From: Solirubrobacteraceae bacterium
GTDB taxonomy: Bacteria; Actinomycetota; Thermoleophilia; Solirubrobacterales; Solirubrobacteraceae
DNA length: 64,000 bases
NCBI GenBank assembly: GCA_029263125.1
Contig: JAJCYD010000017.1
Location: forward strand, 1 to 64,000
Reading direction: 5' to 3'
Part shown: piece by piece, positions 25,541-33,605 of the stretch
How the letters are laid out: the number at the start of each line of letters is the position of its first letter
Position numbering within the stretch: the first letter of the stretch is position 1
The notes under the pieces: generated by a model
The model's input: the letters and a program-made list of their open reading frames with translations, nothing else
What the model was told of the DNA's origin: nothing
The model's database searches: none
Made by a program: the position numbers and the translations under genes

Positions 25541-26314
25541 ATGCGCACTCATGCCAAGTTCGCACTACTCGGCTCCGCGCTGCTCATCGTCCTGTCCGCG
25601 CCGATCGCACTCGGCGCCGGAGAGGGCCAGCCGCTGGACGGCGGCACACGAAACCCAACGCCGAGCACAAGCCAGTCCTACAACCGCGAGACCCAGATCA
25701 TCGCCAACAGCGCGACGTACGGCACGCGCCAGTCCAACAAGTCCAACAACGGCGGCGGTGCGATCTACGGCTGCCGATCGGCGCCCGGCGGCACAGCCGC
25801 CAAGAACGAACCATGCATCCGCTCCAACAACCTCAGCACGGGCCTGGCCTTCGAGTTCCAGACCGGCGGCATGATCGGCGGGACGATCAACAGCGTCACG
25901 GCCGGTGACGCGAGCAAGCCGTTCACGACGAACGCGACGGGCGTGGCCACGGGGTTGAACGCCGATCGCGTCGACGGCAAGAACGCCGAGGACATCTCCA
26001 AGGACGCGGCAGCCGCGGCACAGGCGCTGAACCCGATCGCGCTCGTCAAGTCCGACGGCGCCCTTGAGCACTCGCGCGGGGTCGAGGCGAAGGGGGCCAG
26101 CCGCAGCGCGCTTGGCAACTACGACGTCGTCTTCACCGGCGATCTCGGGCAGTGCGCGCTCAACGCGACCGTCACCGGCACGCTGCCCGGCCAGATCACG
26201 GTCACACCGGCCGTCGCATCCGACAAGAAGACGACCACCGTCGACGTCCGGACGTTCGCGGGCGTGACGGGAACCCCCGTCGATCGCGGCTTCCACCTGC
26301 GGGCGACCTGCTGA
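25541..26314 (+). CDS. secreted protein with an NADxVDG motif
   Basis: The 257-residue protein has a signal peptide (about 1-26, MRTHAKFALLGSALLIVLSA) and a start supported by GAGGAGG upstream. The mature part begins with a Ser/Thr/Asn-rich stretch, has a Cys pair (YGCRSAPGGTAAKNEPC) and contains GLNADRVDGKNA, a motif seen in tail-fibre-like and surface proteins of soil actinobacteria. A C-terminal beta-rich domain ends in Cys. The likely location is outside the cell or in the wall. Role unknown. Confidence 0.6.
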   Translation: MRTHAKFALLGSALLIVLSAPIALGAGEGQPLDGGTRNPTPSTSQSYNRETQIIANSATYGTRQSNKSNNGGGAIYGCRSAPGGTAAKNEPCIRSNNLSTGLAFEFQTGGMIGGTINSVTAGDASKPFTTNATGVATGLNADRVDGKNAEDISKDAAAAAQALNPIALVKSDGALEHSRGVEAKGASRSALGNYDVVFTGDLGQCALNATVTGTLPGQITVTPAVASDKKTTTVDVRTFAGVTGTPVDRGFHLRATC

Positions 26315-26337
26315 GCACGCACGCGTAGGGTGGAGGG

Positions 26338-26778
26338 ATGCGGATCTCGGTCGCCGCCGACGAGATGACCGGCGTCGCGGATGCCGTCGTCGAGCAGCTG
26401 CGCGCGCGCGGACATGAGCCCGTCGGCCTGCACGGGGCGCTCGGCGACGACGAGCGCGACGACTGGGCATGGTGCTCAGAGGCCGCCGCGCGCGATGTGG
26501 CAGACGGCCGCGCCGATCAGGCGGTCGTCTGCTGCTGGACGGGAACCGGCGCGTCGATCGCCGCCAACAAGGTCGGCGGCGTGCGCGCGGCGCTGTGCGC
26601 CGACGCGCAGACGGCCGCCGGCGCACGGCGCTGGAACGACGCCAACGTCCTCGCGCTGAGCCTGCGATCCACCTCCGAGGCGCAGCTCGCGGAGATCCTC
26701 GACGCGTGGTTTCATGCCCGTCCCAGCGACGACGACGGCGACCGCGCGAACATCGCGCATGTCGACGACATCGCCTGA
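26338..26778 (+). CDS. RpiB/LacAB-family sugar-phosphate isomerase
   Basis: The 146-residue protein has the family's Rossmann-like start MRISVAADE and the active-site region VVCCWTGTGASIAANKVGGVRAALC. In RpiB the equivalent is Gly-x-Cys-Gly-x-Ser-Gly-x-x-Ile-x-Ala-Asn-Lys. Here the catalytic-Cys neighbourhood reads CCWTGTG, so the cysteine is shifted and Trp-Thr replaces Gly-x, which makes ribose-5-phosphate specificity doubtful. RWNDANVLALS matches the conserved Asn-Asp-Ala-Asn segment. Isomerisation of an aldose/ketose phosphate is the likely reaction. Confidence 0.78.
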   Translation: MRISVAADEMTGVADAVVEQLRARGHEPVGLHGALGDDERDDWAWCSEAAARDVADGRADQAVVCCWTGTGASIAANKVGGVRAALCADAQTAAGARRWNDANVLALSLRSTSEAQLAEILDAWFHARPSDDDGDRANIAHVDDIA

Positions 26779-26788
26779 CCGCCGACGC

Positions 26789-27586
26789 TCAGACGCCACG
26801 ACCCTCGACTGCCTCGAGCACGCCTTCGGCGATGCGCGTCGGCCGTGGGCCGAGGCCGTAGACCTTCGAAAGGTCGGCGCGCGGATCGACCTCGATGACC
26901 TTTGCGCGCGCCTCGACCACCACGCCGTCGTGGACGAGGCCTCGCAGGATCCCGTCCAGCGGCGCCGCGAGCTGCTCGTCGCCGATCGTCGCGACGACCT
27001 CGCCGGCCTCCACACGCTGGGCGATCGACGCGCTCGTTGCAAAGACGCCGGTGACCGGCGCGTAGACGAAGCGGTCGCGGGAGTGGCCGTCGAACGTTCG
27101 CGGCTCGCCGCCCAGCGCGCGCGTCGAGCCCGAGGTCAGCACCGCTCCGAGCTCGTCGCCCCACTGCGTCTCGATCGCCAGGTCGGTGGTCGCTCCCGCG
27201 ACGATGTTCGGACCCAGGCCGATCGTCAGCGGGGCGAGATCGCGCTGGACCTCCGGGGTCGCACGCTTGCGCATGCGCGCGTCGACGAGCACGGCAGGTG
27301 CGACGGCGTCGAGCACGTCGCTCAGCGACGCCGTGCTGACGGGGATCGCGTCGCGATCGGCCGCCGCCGCGACCAGGTCGGCAACATCGTCGACGCGCCG
27401 TGCCGTCACGCCATCCAGCGAGCACGTCCCGTCGAAGATCGCGTCGACGAATGCCATCCCGCGCCGGGGCGCGGCCGGGGCCGCGACATCGTGGATCGCA
27501 ACCCCGTACCCAGCTCGGTGCAGGACGACCGCGATCGCCGATCCCACGTCGCCACTGCCCCGCACGAGCACGATCGGTCGGCTCAT
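26789..27586 (-). CDS. YqeB-like protein (selenium-dependent molybdenum hydroxylase system)
   Basis: From ATG 27586 the 265-residue protein begins MSRPIVLVRGSGDVGSAIA, a Rossmann-type Gly-Ser-Gly-Asp-Val-Gly start. RRGMAFVDAIFDGTCSLDGV and LGPNIVAGATTDLAIET are typical of the EF2563/YqeB family linked to selenium-dependent molybdenum hydroxylases. The C-terminus contains a lipoyl-like hammerhead (GVFATSASIAQRVEAGEVVATI, read here as family-typical). No molybdenum hydroxylase or selD/yqeC gene is in the window, so its partner is elsewhere or the role differs. It lies directly downstream of the MMPL gene. Confidence 0.7.
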   Translation of the reverse strand: MSRPIVLVRGSGDVGSAIAVVLHRAGYGVAIHDVAAPAAPRRGMAFVDAIFDGTCSLDGVTARRVDDVADLVAAAADRDAIPVSTASLSDVLDAVAPAVLVDARMRKRATPEVQRDLAPLTIGLGPNIVAGATTDLAIETQWGDELGAVLTSGSTRALGGEPRTFDGHSRDRFVYAPVTGVFATSASIAQRVEAGEVVATIGDEQLAAPLDGILRGLVHDGVVVEARAKVIEVDPRADLSKVYGLGPRPTRIAEGVLEAVEGRGV

Positions 27587-27599
27587 GCGGGGCATGATG

Positions 27600-29801
27600 T
27601 CAGGCGTTCGTGGGCTCCGGCGCGCCATCGTGACGAACACTCGGAAGCCAGCTCAGCGCGCTGGGCAGGTACCAGTTCCAGTCGCCCAGCAGCTTCATCG
27701 TCGCGGGCAGCAGCACGGCGCGCACGAGCGTCGCGTCGATCAGGATCGCGGCCGCCAGGCCGACGCCCATCTGCTTGAACTCCAGCGAGCTCAGCGTCGC
27801 GAAGATCGAGAACACCGCGACCATGACGATCGCTGCGCTCGTCACGACGCCGGCGGTCTGCTTGATGGCGTAGCCGACGGCCCTGTCGGTGCTCATGCCG
27901 CCGCCGACCGCCTCGCGAACGCGGCTGAGGATGAACACGTGGTAGTCCATCGACAGGCCGAACAGGATCACGAACAGAAACAGCGGCAGCCACGAGGTGA
28001 TGCCCCCGATCGACTGGAAGCCGAGCAGGCTCTCGCCGTGCCCGTCCTGGAAGACGAGCTTCAGGATGCCGTACGACGCCCCGACCGACAGCAGGTTCAG
28101 CACGATCGCCTTGATCGGGATGACCAGCGAGCGGAACGTCACGAGCAGCAGCAGGAACGTCAGGCCGAGGACAAAGCCGAACACGAGCGGCAGGTGGGAC
28201 TTCATCGTGTCGTTGAAGTCCTTGGAGCCGGCGGTCATCCCGGTGACGTTCACCGCCATGCCCGCGGTCCTGCCGACCGTCGACGGAACGACGTCGTCGC
28301 GCAGGCGCGCGAGCGCGGCCTCCGACACCCTGTCGGTGCCGTTGCCCGCCAGCGGGATCTCGACGAGCGCGAGCGTGCCGGCGGGGTTGTCGGTGACGGT
28401 GATCGGCTGGCCGAGACCCTCGGTCTGACCCGCCTCGGCCTTGAGCGAGGCGATCGCGGACTGCACTGCCGGAGCCTGCACGTCGTCGGCTTCGATCGCC
28501 ACGACGGCGGGCTCAGAGCCTCCCGGGAACGCGGCCTCCAGCCGATCGTAGGTCTGCATGATCGGGATGCTTCGCGACAGCCCCGCGACACCGGGGTTGA
28601 CGGTGTGCATGCCCAGTGCCGGGATCGCCAGCGCGATCATCAGCCCGGCGGACAGCACGACCGACAGCACGGGGCGGCGCAGGACGCGGTCGATGATCGC
28701 GCCCCACACGCGCGACTCGCCCTTCGTGCGATGGCGCAGCTTCGCGACGTACGGAACGCGGCCCTTCTCCGTCCAGCCCTTCTGGCCGAGGAAGGACAGC
28801 ATCGCCGGCAGGACCGTCAGCGATCCGACGATCGCCACGGCGACGACCAGGATCGTGCCAACCGCGAAGGACTCGAAGACCGCGTTGCCGGCGAGAAACA
28901 TCCCGGCCATCGCGACCATCACCGTGAACCCGGAGATCAGCACAGCGCGCCCGGACGTCGCGGCGGCGGCAGACAGCGCCGCGGTCGCGGAGCGGCCGGC
29001 GTCGCGTTCCTCCATCTCACGTCGCAGGTAGAACATGCAGTAGTCCACGCCGACGGCCAGTCCGACGAGCAGCACGACCGACGAGATCGACTCCTCGACC
29101 GCGACAAGCTGGCTGATCGGGCCGAGCAGGCCCAACGTTCCCATGACCGCGGTCAGGCCGAGCAACAGCGGCAGTCCGGCCGCGACGAGCGCGCCGAACG
29201 CGACCAGCAGGATGAGCAGCGTGATCGGGACCGAGAGGACCTCCGCGCGCTGGAAGTCGTCCTCGAAGGACTTCGAGATCGCCTTGTCGGCGCTCGCGCC
29301 GCCGAACTGCTCGATGCGCACCTCGGGGTGGGCACGCTGCGCCGCGGCGACCGCGGCCAGCGACGACGTGACCCGATCATCGACGGCGTCCTGGTCTCCG
29401 GGCACCTTGAACTGCACGACCGCCGAACGCCCGTCGCCGGCGATCTGGCCCTCGTTGCCGGTCCGCAGCGGCGATTGCACGTCGGTGACGTGCTGGGTCG
29501 CGTTGAGGCGACGCGTGACGTCGCGGACCGCCGCCTCGAAGCGCGGATCCTTCGAGCTCAACGAGCCCTTGCCCTGGACGAGGACCTGCTCGGTCGCCTC
29601 GTCGGGAAAGCCGGCTGCGTCGATCGCCTCGTCGGCGACGCGCGACTGGCCGTTGCCCGACTCGGAGTCCTTCAGCTGGCGCTGCCCGACGGCGCCTCCG
29701 GCGACGGTCGCCAGGATGACGAACACGATCCAGCCGAGGATCGCCTGCTTGCGGTGCTTGGCACTCCAAGCACCCGCTCGAGCGGCCAGGTTGCGTTGCA
29801 T
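27600..29801 (-). CDS. MMPL/RND-family membrane transporter
   Basis: The 733-residue protein has the RND layout: helix 1 (about 20-42), a large outer loop, helices 2-6 (about 185-345), helix 7 (about 370-390), a second outer loop and helices 8-12 (about 530-700). Motifs include AVGVDYCMFYLRREMEE and LFGLSMDYHVFILSRVRE, the paired Asp-Tyr segments that relay protons in MMPL proteins. Such actinobacterial transporters export lipids or drugs. It begins after a structured 140-bp gap and is followed by the YqeB-like gene. Confidence 0.9.
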   Translation of the reverse strand: MQRNLAARAGAWSAKHRKQAILGWIVFVILATVAGGAVGQRQLKDSESGNGQSRVADEAIDAAGFPDEATEQVLVQGKGSLSSKDPRFEAAVRDVTRRLNATQHVTDVQSPLRTGNEGQIAGDGRSAVVQFKVPGDQDAVDDRVTSSLAAVAAAQRAHPEVRIEQFGGASADKAISKSFEDDFQRAEVLSVPITLLILLVAFGALVAAGLPLLLGLTAVMGTLGLLGPISQLVAVEESISSVVLLVGLAVGVDYCMFYLRREMEERDAGRSATAALSAAAATSGRAVLISGFTVMVAMAGMFLAGNAVFESFAVGTILVVAVAIVGSLTVLPAMLSFLGQKGWTEKGRVPYVAKLRHRTKGESRVWGAIIDRVLRRPVLSVVLSAGLMIALAIPALGMHTVNPGVAGLSRSIPIMQTYDRLEAAFPGGSEPAVVAIEADDVQAPAVQSAIASLKAEAGQTEGLGQPITVTDNPAGTLALVEIPLAGNGTDRVSEAALARLRDDVVPSTVGRTAGMAVNVTGMTAGSKDFNDTMKSHLPLVFGFVLGLTFLLLLVTFRSLVIPIKAIVLNLLSVGASYGILKLVFQDGHGESLLGFQSIGGITSWLPLFLFVILFGLSMDYHVFILSRVREAVGGGMSTDRAVGYAIKQTAGVVTSAAIVMVAVFSIFATLSSLEFKQMGVGLAAAILIDATLVRAVLLPATMKLLGDWNWYLPSALSWLPSVRHDGAPEPTNA

Positions 29802-29941
29802 GATCGGCTCCTTCGGGGGCGGTGATACTCAGGATGCGCCCAGACTGCCGCGTGCGCCGGTGCGTGTGAATGCGGGAACCCGGCGTCTTCGGGGTCGGGA
29901 TAACCCCACCTCGCCCGGGTGCTCCCGGGTCTCTGAGATCC

Positions 29942-30961
29942 TCAGCGCGGAACGGACACGAGCTTGGCGTTCAGTCCATCGAGGACCGGGCCCAGCGGTG
30001 TGAAGCACATGAGGCGGAACGGTCCGACGATCAGCGTGGTGATCCCGACGGCGCGAACGGTCCCGTCCGAGCGCGGCGCCGTGAACACCGGGCCGCCGCT
30101 GTCGCCCTGGCGGGCGGTGATCGACGTGCAGCGCACCCGGGTCCCGATGTCGCGGCTGAGCTCTCGTTCGGCGCCACGAGCCTGGCGGCCGCGGATGTGT
30201 CCGCACTGATCGATGCCACTCGTGCGGCCGGTAAAGCAGACCGCGCGGCCGGCCGTCGGCTGCGCCAGCCCCGCCACGATCCACGGCGGACGCGACACGC
30301 CACGGTCGACGACCGCGACGCGTGAGCGGTTGGACCCCGAGGGCACCGGGGTCAGCAGCGCGTCCAGCGGCTTGCTGCGACTGAGGATGCGCTTGACGCG
30401 GCCGAGCGCGATGCCGGGCTGCGGAGCGCGTCGCAGCGCCACGTTTCGGCGTTGCACGGTCTTGTCGGAGCGCAGCCCACCGCAATGTGCGGCGCTCAGC
30501 CCGCCGAGCCTGCCGCTCTTGATCCGCACGAGCCACGAGGAGCTGCAGACCACCGCGCCCTTGGGCACCGGCCGGCCACCGACGAGCGTGGGCCGAGCGA
30601 AGATCAGCTCGCGGCCGGCCTCCCAGCCATCGAGGTTCGGGGCGCCGCCCGGGCGGCGGATGCGCAGCGCCGCGCGCTTGCGGACGGCGAGCAGATCGTG
30701 CTCGCCGTCGCCCTCGGTGCTCTGCGCCCGCAGCGGCGTCCAGCCCGCCGCCTGCAGCGCGGCCTTCGAGCCCGAGATCGGTGCCGCCACGACCTGGGCG
30801 GCCGCCGCCTCGGCGTCGGCGCAGCTGGCTCCTGCCACCTGCACGATGCTCGTCTCGCCGACGTTCGCGCATCCCACGTACTCATAGCTGCGGATCGCCT
30901 GTGCCTGCGCGGGGATGACCATGACTGCCGCGGCAGCGATCGTGGCGATCAGGGAGCGCAT
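29942..30961 (-). CDS. secreted trypsin-like serine protease
   Basis: The 339-residue protein has a signal peptide (about 1-22, ending AQAQA). The S1/chymotrypsin-fold triad is visible: H159 in LSAAHCGG, D200 in KPLDALL and S288 in ARQGDSGGPVF. Four or more cysteines (C140/C160 and C243/C253 regions) suggest disulfides in the exported protein. A pro-region of about 80 residues precedes the catalytic domain, which begins near Val-Pro-Lys-Gly. ATG 30961 was chosen because it directly starts the signal sequence; the longer frame to 31117 is not supported. Confidence 0.82.
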   Translation of the reverse strand: MRSLIATIAAAAVMVIPAQAQAIRSYEYVGCANVGETSIVQVAGASCADAEAAAAQVVAAPISGSKAALQAAGWTPLRAQSTEGDGEHDLLAVRKRAALRIRRPGGAPNLDGWEAGRELIFARPTLVGGRPVPKGAVVCSSSWLVRIKSGRLGGLSAAHCGGLRSDKTVQRRNVALRRAPQPGIALGRVKRILSRSKPLDALLTPVPSGSNRSRVAVVDRGVSRPPWIVAGLAQPTAGRAVCFTGRTSGIDQCGHIRGRQARGAERELSRDIGTRVRCTSITARQGDSGGPVFTAPRSDGTVRAVGITTLIVGPFRLMCFTPLGPVLDGLNAKLVSVPR

Positions 30962-31082
30962 TGCGTACCGCTGATGATGGCGAATCGGCCGGTGCTGAGC
31001 GCCGCTCTTCGATGATGCAGTGCCAGCGCGCCAGGCCGCTGGGAAGCGGACAACGTCAGGCAGAACAGCTAGCGTCGCGGGC

Positions 31083-31754
31083 GTGAGCGAGCAAGCGCGC
31101 AAGCCCAAGCTGCGCATCCGGGGCGGATCGGGCCCGCTGCAGACGCTTGTCGAGCTGGCGTGCCTGCGCGCGATGGAGGGTCTCGGCTACGCAGAGGCCC
31201 TGTCGGTCTCGATCAAGCGCGACCCGCACAAGCAGGAAGGCGCCGGCGCCAGCCTCGCCGCGGACGGCAGCCTGTGGGTCAACCTCGGCCTGGCCAAGCA
31301 CGGCGAGCCGCTGCTGGGATGGGTGCTCAGCGAGGAGATCGCGCACCACTACTTCGCAACCGTGCACGGCGTGCGCCGCGACGGCGGCTTCGTCGAGGTG
31401 CTGCTGCACGAGGTCTTCGCGACCTGGTTTCAGTTTCGCGAGAACATCGCCACGGGCCGAATGTCGATCGACGATCTCATCACGGCGCCCGTCCCCCTCG
31501 GCGAGCCCAGCGCAGAGCTCGGCGAGCATCTGGGCAAGCAGGTCGCCGGCGCGGTCAGCGGCAGCCGCGCCAACGCCGATCACCTCGACGTGTGGCTCGC
31601 CGATCCCGACGCCGACGAGCTCACCGCGCAGTTCGTTCGCGTGCTGCTGGACGCCCGTGTCGTGCCCTACCCGTCCAGCCCGGATGCGGTGGCCGGCGCG
31701 CTGCGCGAGATCTACGACGAGATCCTTGCCGGCGACCGCGGCGCGGCCGCGTGA
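31083..31754 (+). CDS. hypothetical protein with His/Glu-rich motifs
   Basis: The GTG-start product has 223 residues. The middle carries LSEEIAHHYFATVHG and, 20 residues later, LLHEVFATWFQF. The clustered Glu, His-His and His-Glu resemble the metal-site helices of small zinc proteases, but spacing does not match a family I know. Its stop overlaps the ATG of the FNT channel gene by one base (TGATG), so they are an operon and might act together on formate, nitrite or pH homeostasis. Confidence 0.55.
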   Translation: MSEQARKPKLRIRGGSGPLQTLVELACLRAMEGLGYAEALSVSIKRDPHKQEGAGASLAADGSLWVNLGLAKHGEPLLGWVLSEEIAHHYFATVHGVRRDGGFVEVLLHEVFATWFQFRENIATGRMSIDDLITAPVPLGEPSAELGEHLGKQVAGAVSGSRANADHLDVWLADPDADELTAQFVRVLLDARVVPYPSSPDAVAGALREIYDEILAGDRGAAA

Positions 31755-32584
31755 TGAGCGCCGGCGAGGACAGGGAGGTCTCCGACGGCGACAAGCCTCC
31801 CGAGCCGCACGAGATCTTCCAGCGCACGCGCGAGGAGGGCACGCGCCGGCTGGAACGCTCGCCGCTGGAGCTCACGTCGACGTCGCTGGTTGCCGGCTTC
31901 GACGTCGTCTTTGGCATCATCGCGCTGGCGACGATCACCGCCGCCCTGACGCCACGCTTCGGCGAGGAGGCCGCGCACTTCGCCGGCGCGCTGGGCTTCG
32001 GGATCGCCTTCATCTTCATCGTCGTCGGCCGCTCGGAGCTGTTCACGGAGAACTTTCTCGTGCCGGTTACGGCGCTGCGAAGCGGAAAGATCTCCAAGCT
32101 GCTCCTGGCTCGGCTGTGGCTGATCTCGCCGCTGTTCAACCTCGTCGGCGGCATCACGCTCGTGCTGATCGTCAGCGTCCAGGGCGTGTTGCCGGAGGGC
32201 TCGGGCGAGGCGATGGTCACGATCGCCGAGAAGGTCGACGACAACGGAGTCCTGACGGCATTCTGCAGCGCGGTCGTCGCGGGCGCCCTGATCACGGTCA
32301 TGACCTGGATCGTGGAGGGCGTCGGATCGATCGGTGGGCGCATCGTCTGCGCCTGGATCGGCGGCTTCCTGTTGACGATCGGCGCGTTCAACCACGTGAT
32401 CGTCGTGACGCTCGAGCTGATCTACGGCATGCGCTACGGCGCAGACGTGGGCGGCCTGGACGTCGCGCAGAACTTCGCGGTGGCCGCAGCCGGCAACATG
32501 GTCGGCGGGCTGCTGTTCGTGACGCTGACGCGGACGGGCCAGGCGATCGGATCCAGCGACGGCGACGGCCCGACTGACGACTGA
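31754..32584 (+). CDS. formate/nitrite transporter (FNT) family channel
   Basis: The 276-residue protein has six predicted helices (about 45-68, 76-98, 119-141, 166-187, 200-222 and 238-258) of the aquaporin-like FNT fold. The loops FIVVGRSELFTENF and VIVVTLELIYG and the segment AFCSAVVAGALITVMTWI correspond to the half-membrane S-loop regions. The pattern is closer to YfdC-type members than to FocA. It would pass small anions such as formate across the inner membrane. It converges with the next gene, with only 4 bp between stops. Confidence 0.8.
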   Translation: MSAGEDREVSDGDKPPEPHEIFQRTREEGTRRLERSPLELTSTSLVAGFDVVFGIIALATITAALTPRFGEEAAHFAGALGFGIAFIFIVVGRSELFTENFLVPVTALRSGKISKLLLARLWLISPLFNLVGGITLVLIVSVQGVLPEGSGEAMVTIAEKVDDNGVLTAFCSAVVAGALITVMTWIVEGVGSIGGRIVCAWIGGFLLTIGAFNHVIVVTLELIYGMRYGADVGGLDVAQNFAVAAAGNMVGGLLFVTLTRTGQAIGSSDGDGPTDD

Positions 32585-32588
32585 CGGG

Positions 32589-32894
32589 CTACGCCTCGAC
32601 CTCGTCCTCCGGTCGCAGGTCGATGTCCTCGATCGAGAGGATGCCGTCGGGTGGGCAGCCGAACGGCAGGCACAGCTGTCCCTGCGCCCACCACCAGCTC
32701 TGCATCTCGACGACCGCCGCATCGGGCACGTCGAGCTCGTAGATCACGACGCCATCGGACCCGCGCGAGTGGCTGCGAGTCGTCGCATACTCGACCGCGA
32801 GGTCGCGAGAGGCCGCGACGTAGGAGTTGGCGAGCAGGCCGTTGGCCTCGATGCTCTCCTTGTGCTCGATGGTTGTTCCGTGCCAGACGATCAC
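32589..32894 (-). CDS. hypothetical protein, possible ADP-ribosyltransferase-like fold
   Basis: The 101-residue GTG-start product begins VIVWHGTTIEHKESIEANGL and has YVAASRDLAVEYATTRSHS and then GVVIYELDVPDAAVVE. The order His-Gly-Thr-Thr, Ser-x-x-x-x-Ala-x-x-Tyr-Ala and a later Glu matches the H-Y-E layout of small ART-fold domains such as the KptA or DarT-like groups. The C-terminus is acidic. It could modify nucleic acid or protein. No antitoxin-like partner is adjacent. The fold call is an inference from motif order. Confidence 0.45.
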   Translation of the reverse strand: MIVWHGTTIEHKESIEANGLLANSYVAASRDLAVEYATTRSHSRGSDGVVIYELDVPDAAVVEMQSWWWAQGQLCLPFGCPPDGILSIEDIDLRPEDEVEA

Positions 32895-32983
32895 GCCACG
32901 CCGAAGTCTGACGGGTCGGCGTTGCGGCGTCGAGCGTCCGGGGCGTCGTTGGCATCGCGGCAACCGTCGTAGCCTGTCGCGCG

Positions 32984-33328
32984 ATGCCCGTCCTCGACGT
33001 CAGCGAGCGATCCTTCGACCCGCTGGTGCTCGACCGCTCGACGGTGATGCCGGTCGTCGTCGACTTCTGGGCGCCGTGGTGCGGGCCGTGCATGGCGCTG
33101 ACGCCGCTGCTGGAAGCCGCGACGATCGCTCGCACGGGCGAGGTCGTGCTCGCGAAGGTCGACATCGACCTCTGCCCCGCGCTGTGGAAGCGCTATGAGG
33201 TGCGCACCGTGCCGGCTGTCAAGGCCTTCCGCCACCGTGAGGTGGTCGCCGAGTTCACCGGGATTCAGCCTCCCGACGCGGTCCAGGCGTTCTTCGACGA
33301 GCTGCTGGCCTCGTTCGCGCGCGCTTGA
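32984..33328 (+). CDS. thioredoxin
   Basis: The 114-residue protein is a classical thioredoxin with the redox motif WAPWCGPC (about 30-37), the cis-Pro in RTVPAVKAF and the preceding KVDIDLCP strand. No signal peptide is present, so it is a cytosolic disulfide reductase. The extra Cys in DLCP is uncommon in trx. The gene is followed by an FmdB zinc-ribbon gene and a SEC-C protein in the same orientation. Confidence 0.92.
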   Translation: MPVLDVSERSFDPLVLDRSTVMPVVVDFWAPWCGPCMALTPLLEAATIARTGEVVLAKVDIDLCPALWKRYEVRTVPAVKAFRHREVVAEFTGIQPPDAVQAFFDELLASFARA

Positions 33329-33359
33329 CAGCGAGCCCCCGCGCCGCCACGATCAGCCC

Positions 33360-33596
33360 GTGCCCATCTATGACTACGCATGCCTCTCGTGCGATGACCG
33401 CTTCGATGACCTCTCGCGCTTCGATGCGCCCGCGCCCCCGTGTCCGAGCTGTGGCTCGGAGGCCAAGCGCCTGCTGTCAACGTTCCTCGTGCCCAACTCG
33501 CCGGCCGGCCAGCGCAGCTTCGTGCGCAGCGGCGCAACCGCGATGGCCGAGATGGGCTGCTGCGGTGGCGGCGGCTGCGGTACGCACGCCGGCTGA
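33360..33596 (+). CDS. FmdB-family zinc-ribbon protein
   Basis: The 78-residue GTG-start protein begins VPIYDYACLSCDDRFD and has PPCPSCGSEAKRLLS, the two Cys-x-x-Cys knuckles of the FmdB/CxxC_CxxC_SSSS zinc ribbon. A Cys/Gly-rich tail (MGCCGGGGCG) follows. The family often accompanies regulators or redox enzymes. Start codon: the GTG is the first residue of the conserved Pro-Ile-Tyr-Asp-Tyr segment. A role in Zn- or nucleic-acid-binding regulation is likely but unproven. Confidence 0.85.
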   Translation: MPIYDYACLSCDDRFDDLSRFDAPAPPCPSCGSEAKRLLSTFLVPNSPAGQRSFVRSGATAMAEMGCCGGGGCGTHAG

Positions 33597-33605
33597 GCGC
33601 CGTCC

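Noticed and set aside
27186-29825. 879-codon plus-strand frame opposite the MMPL gene
   Set aside because: It mirrors the MMPL transporter codons and has no recognisable domain; composition is Arg/Asp/His-rich as expected of a shadow frame.
29802-29941. Several short inverted repeats before the MMPL gene (for example CTGAG-ATC-CTCAG)
   Set aside because: Arms are only 5-6 bp in GC-rich DNA and none stands out enough to call an operator.
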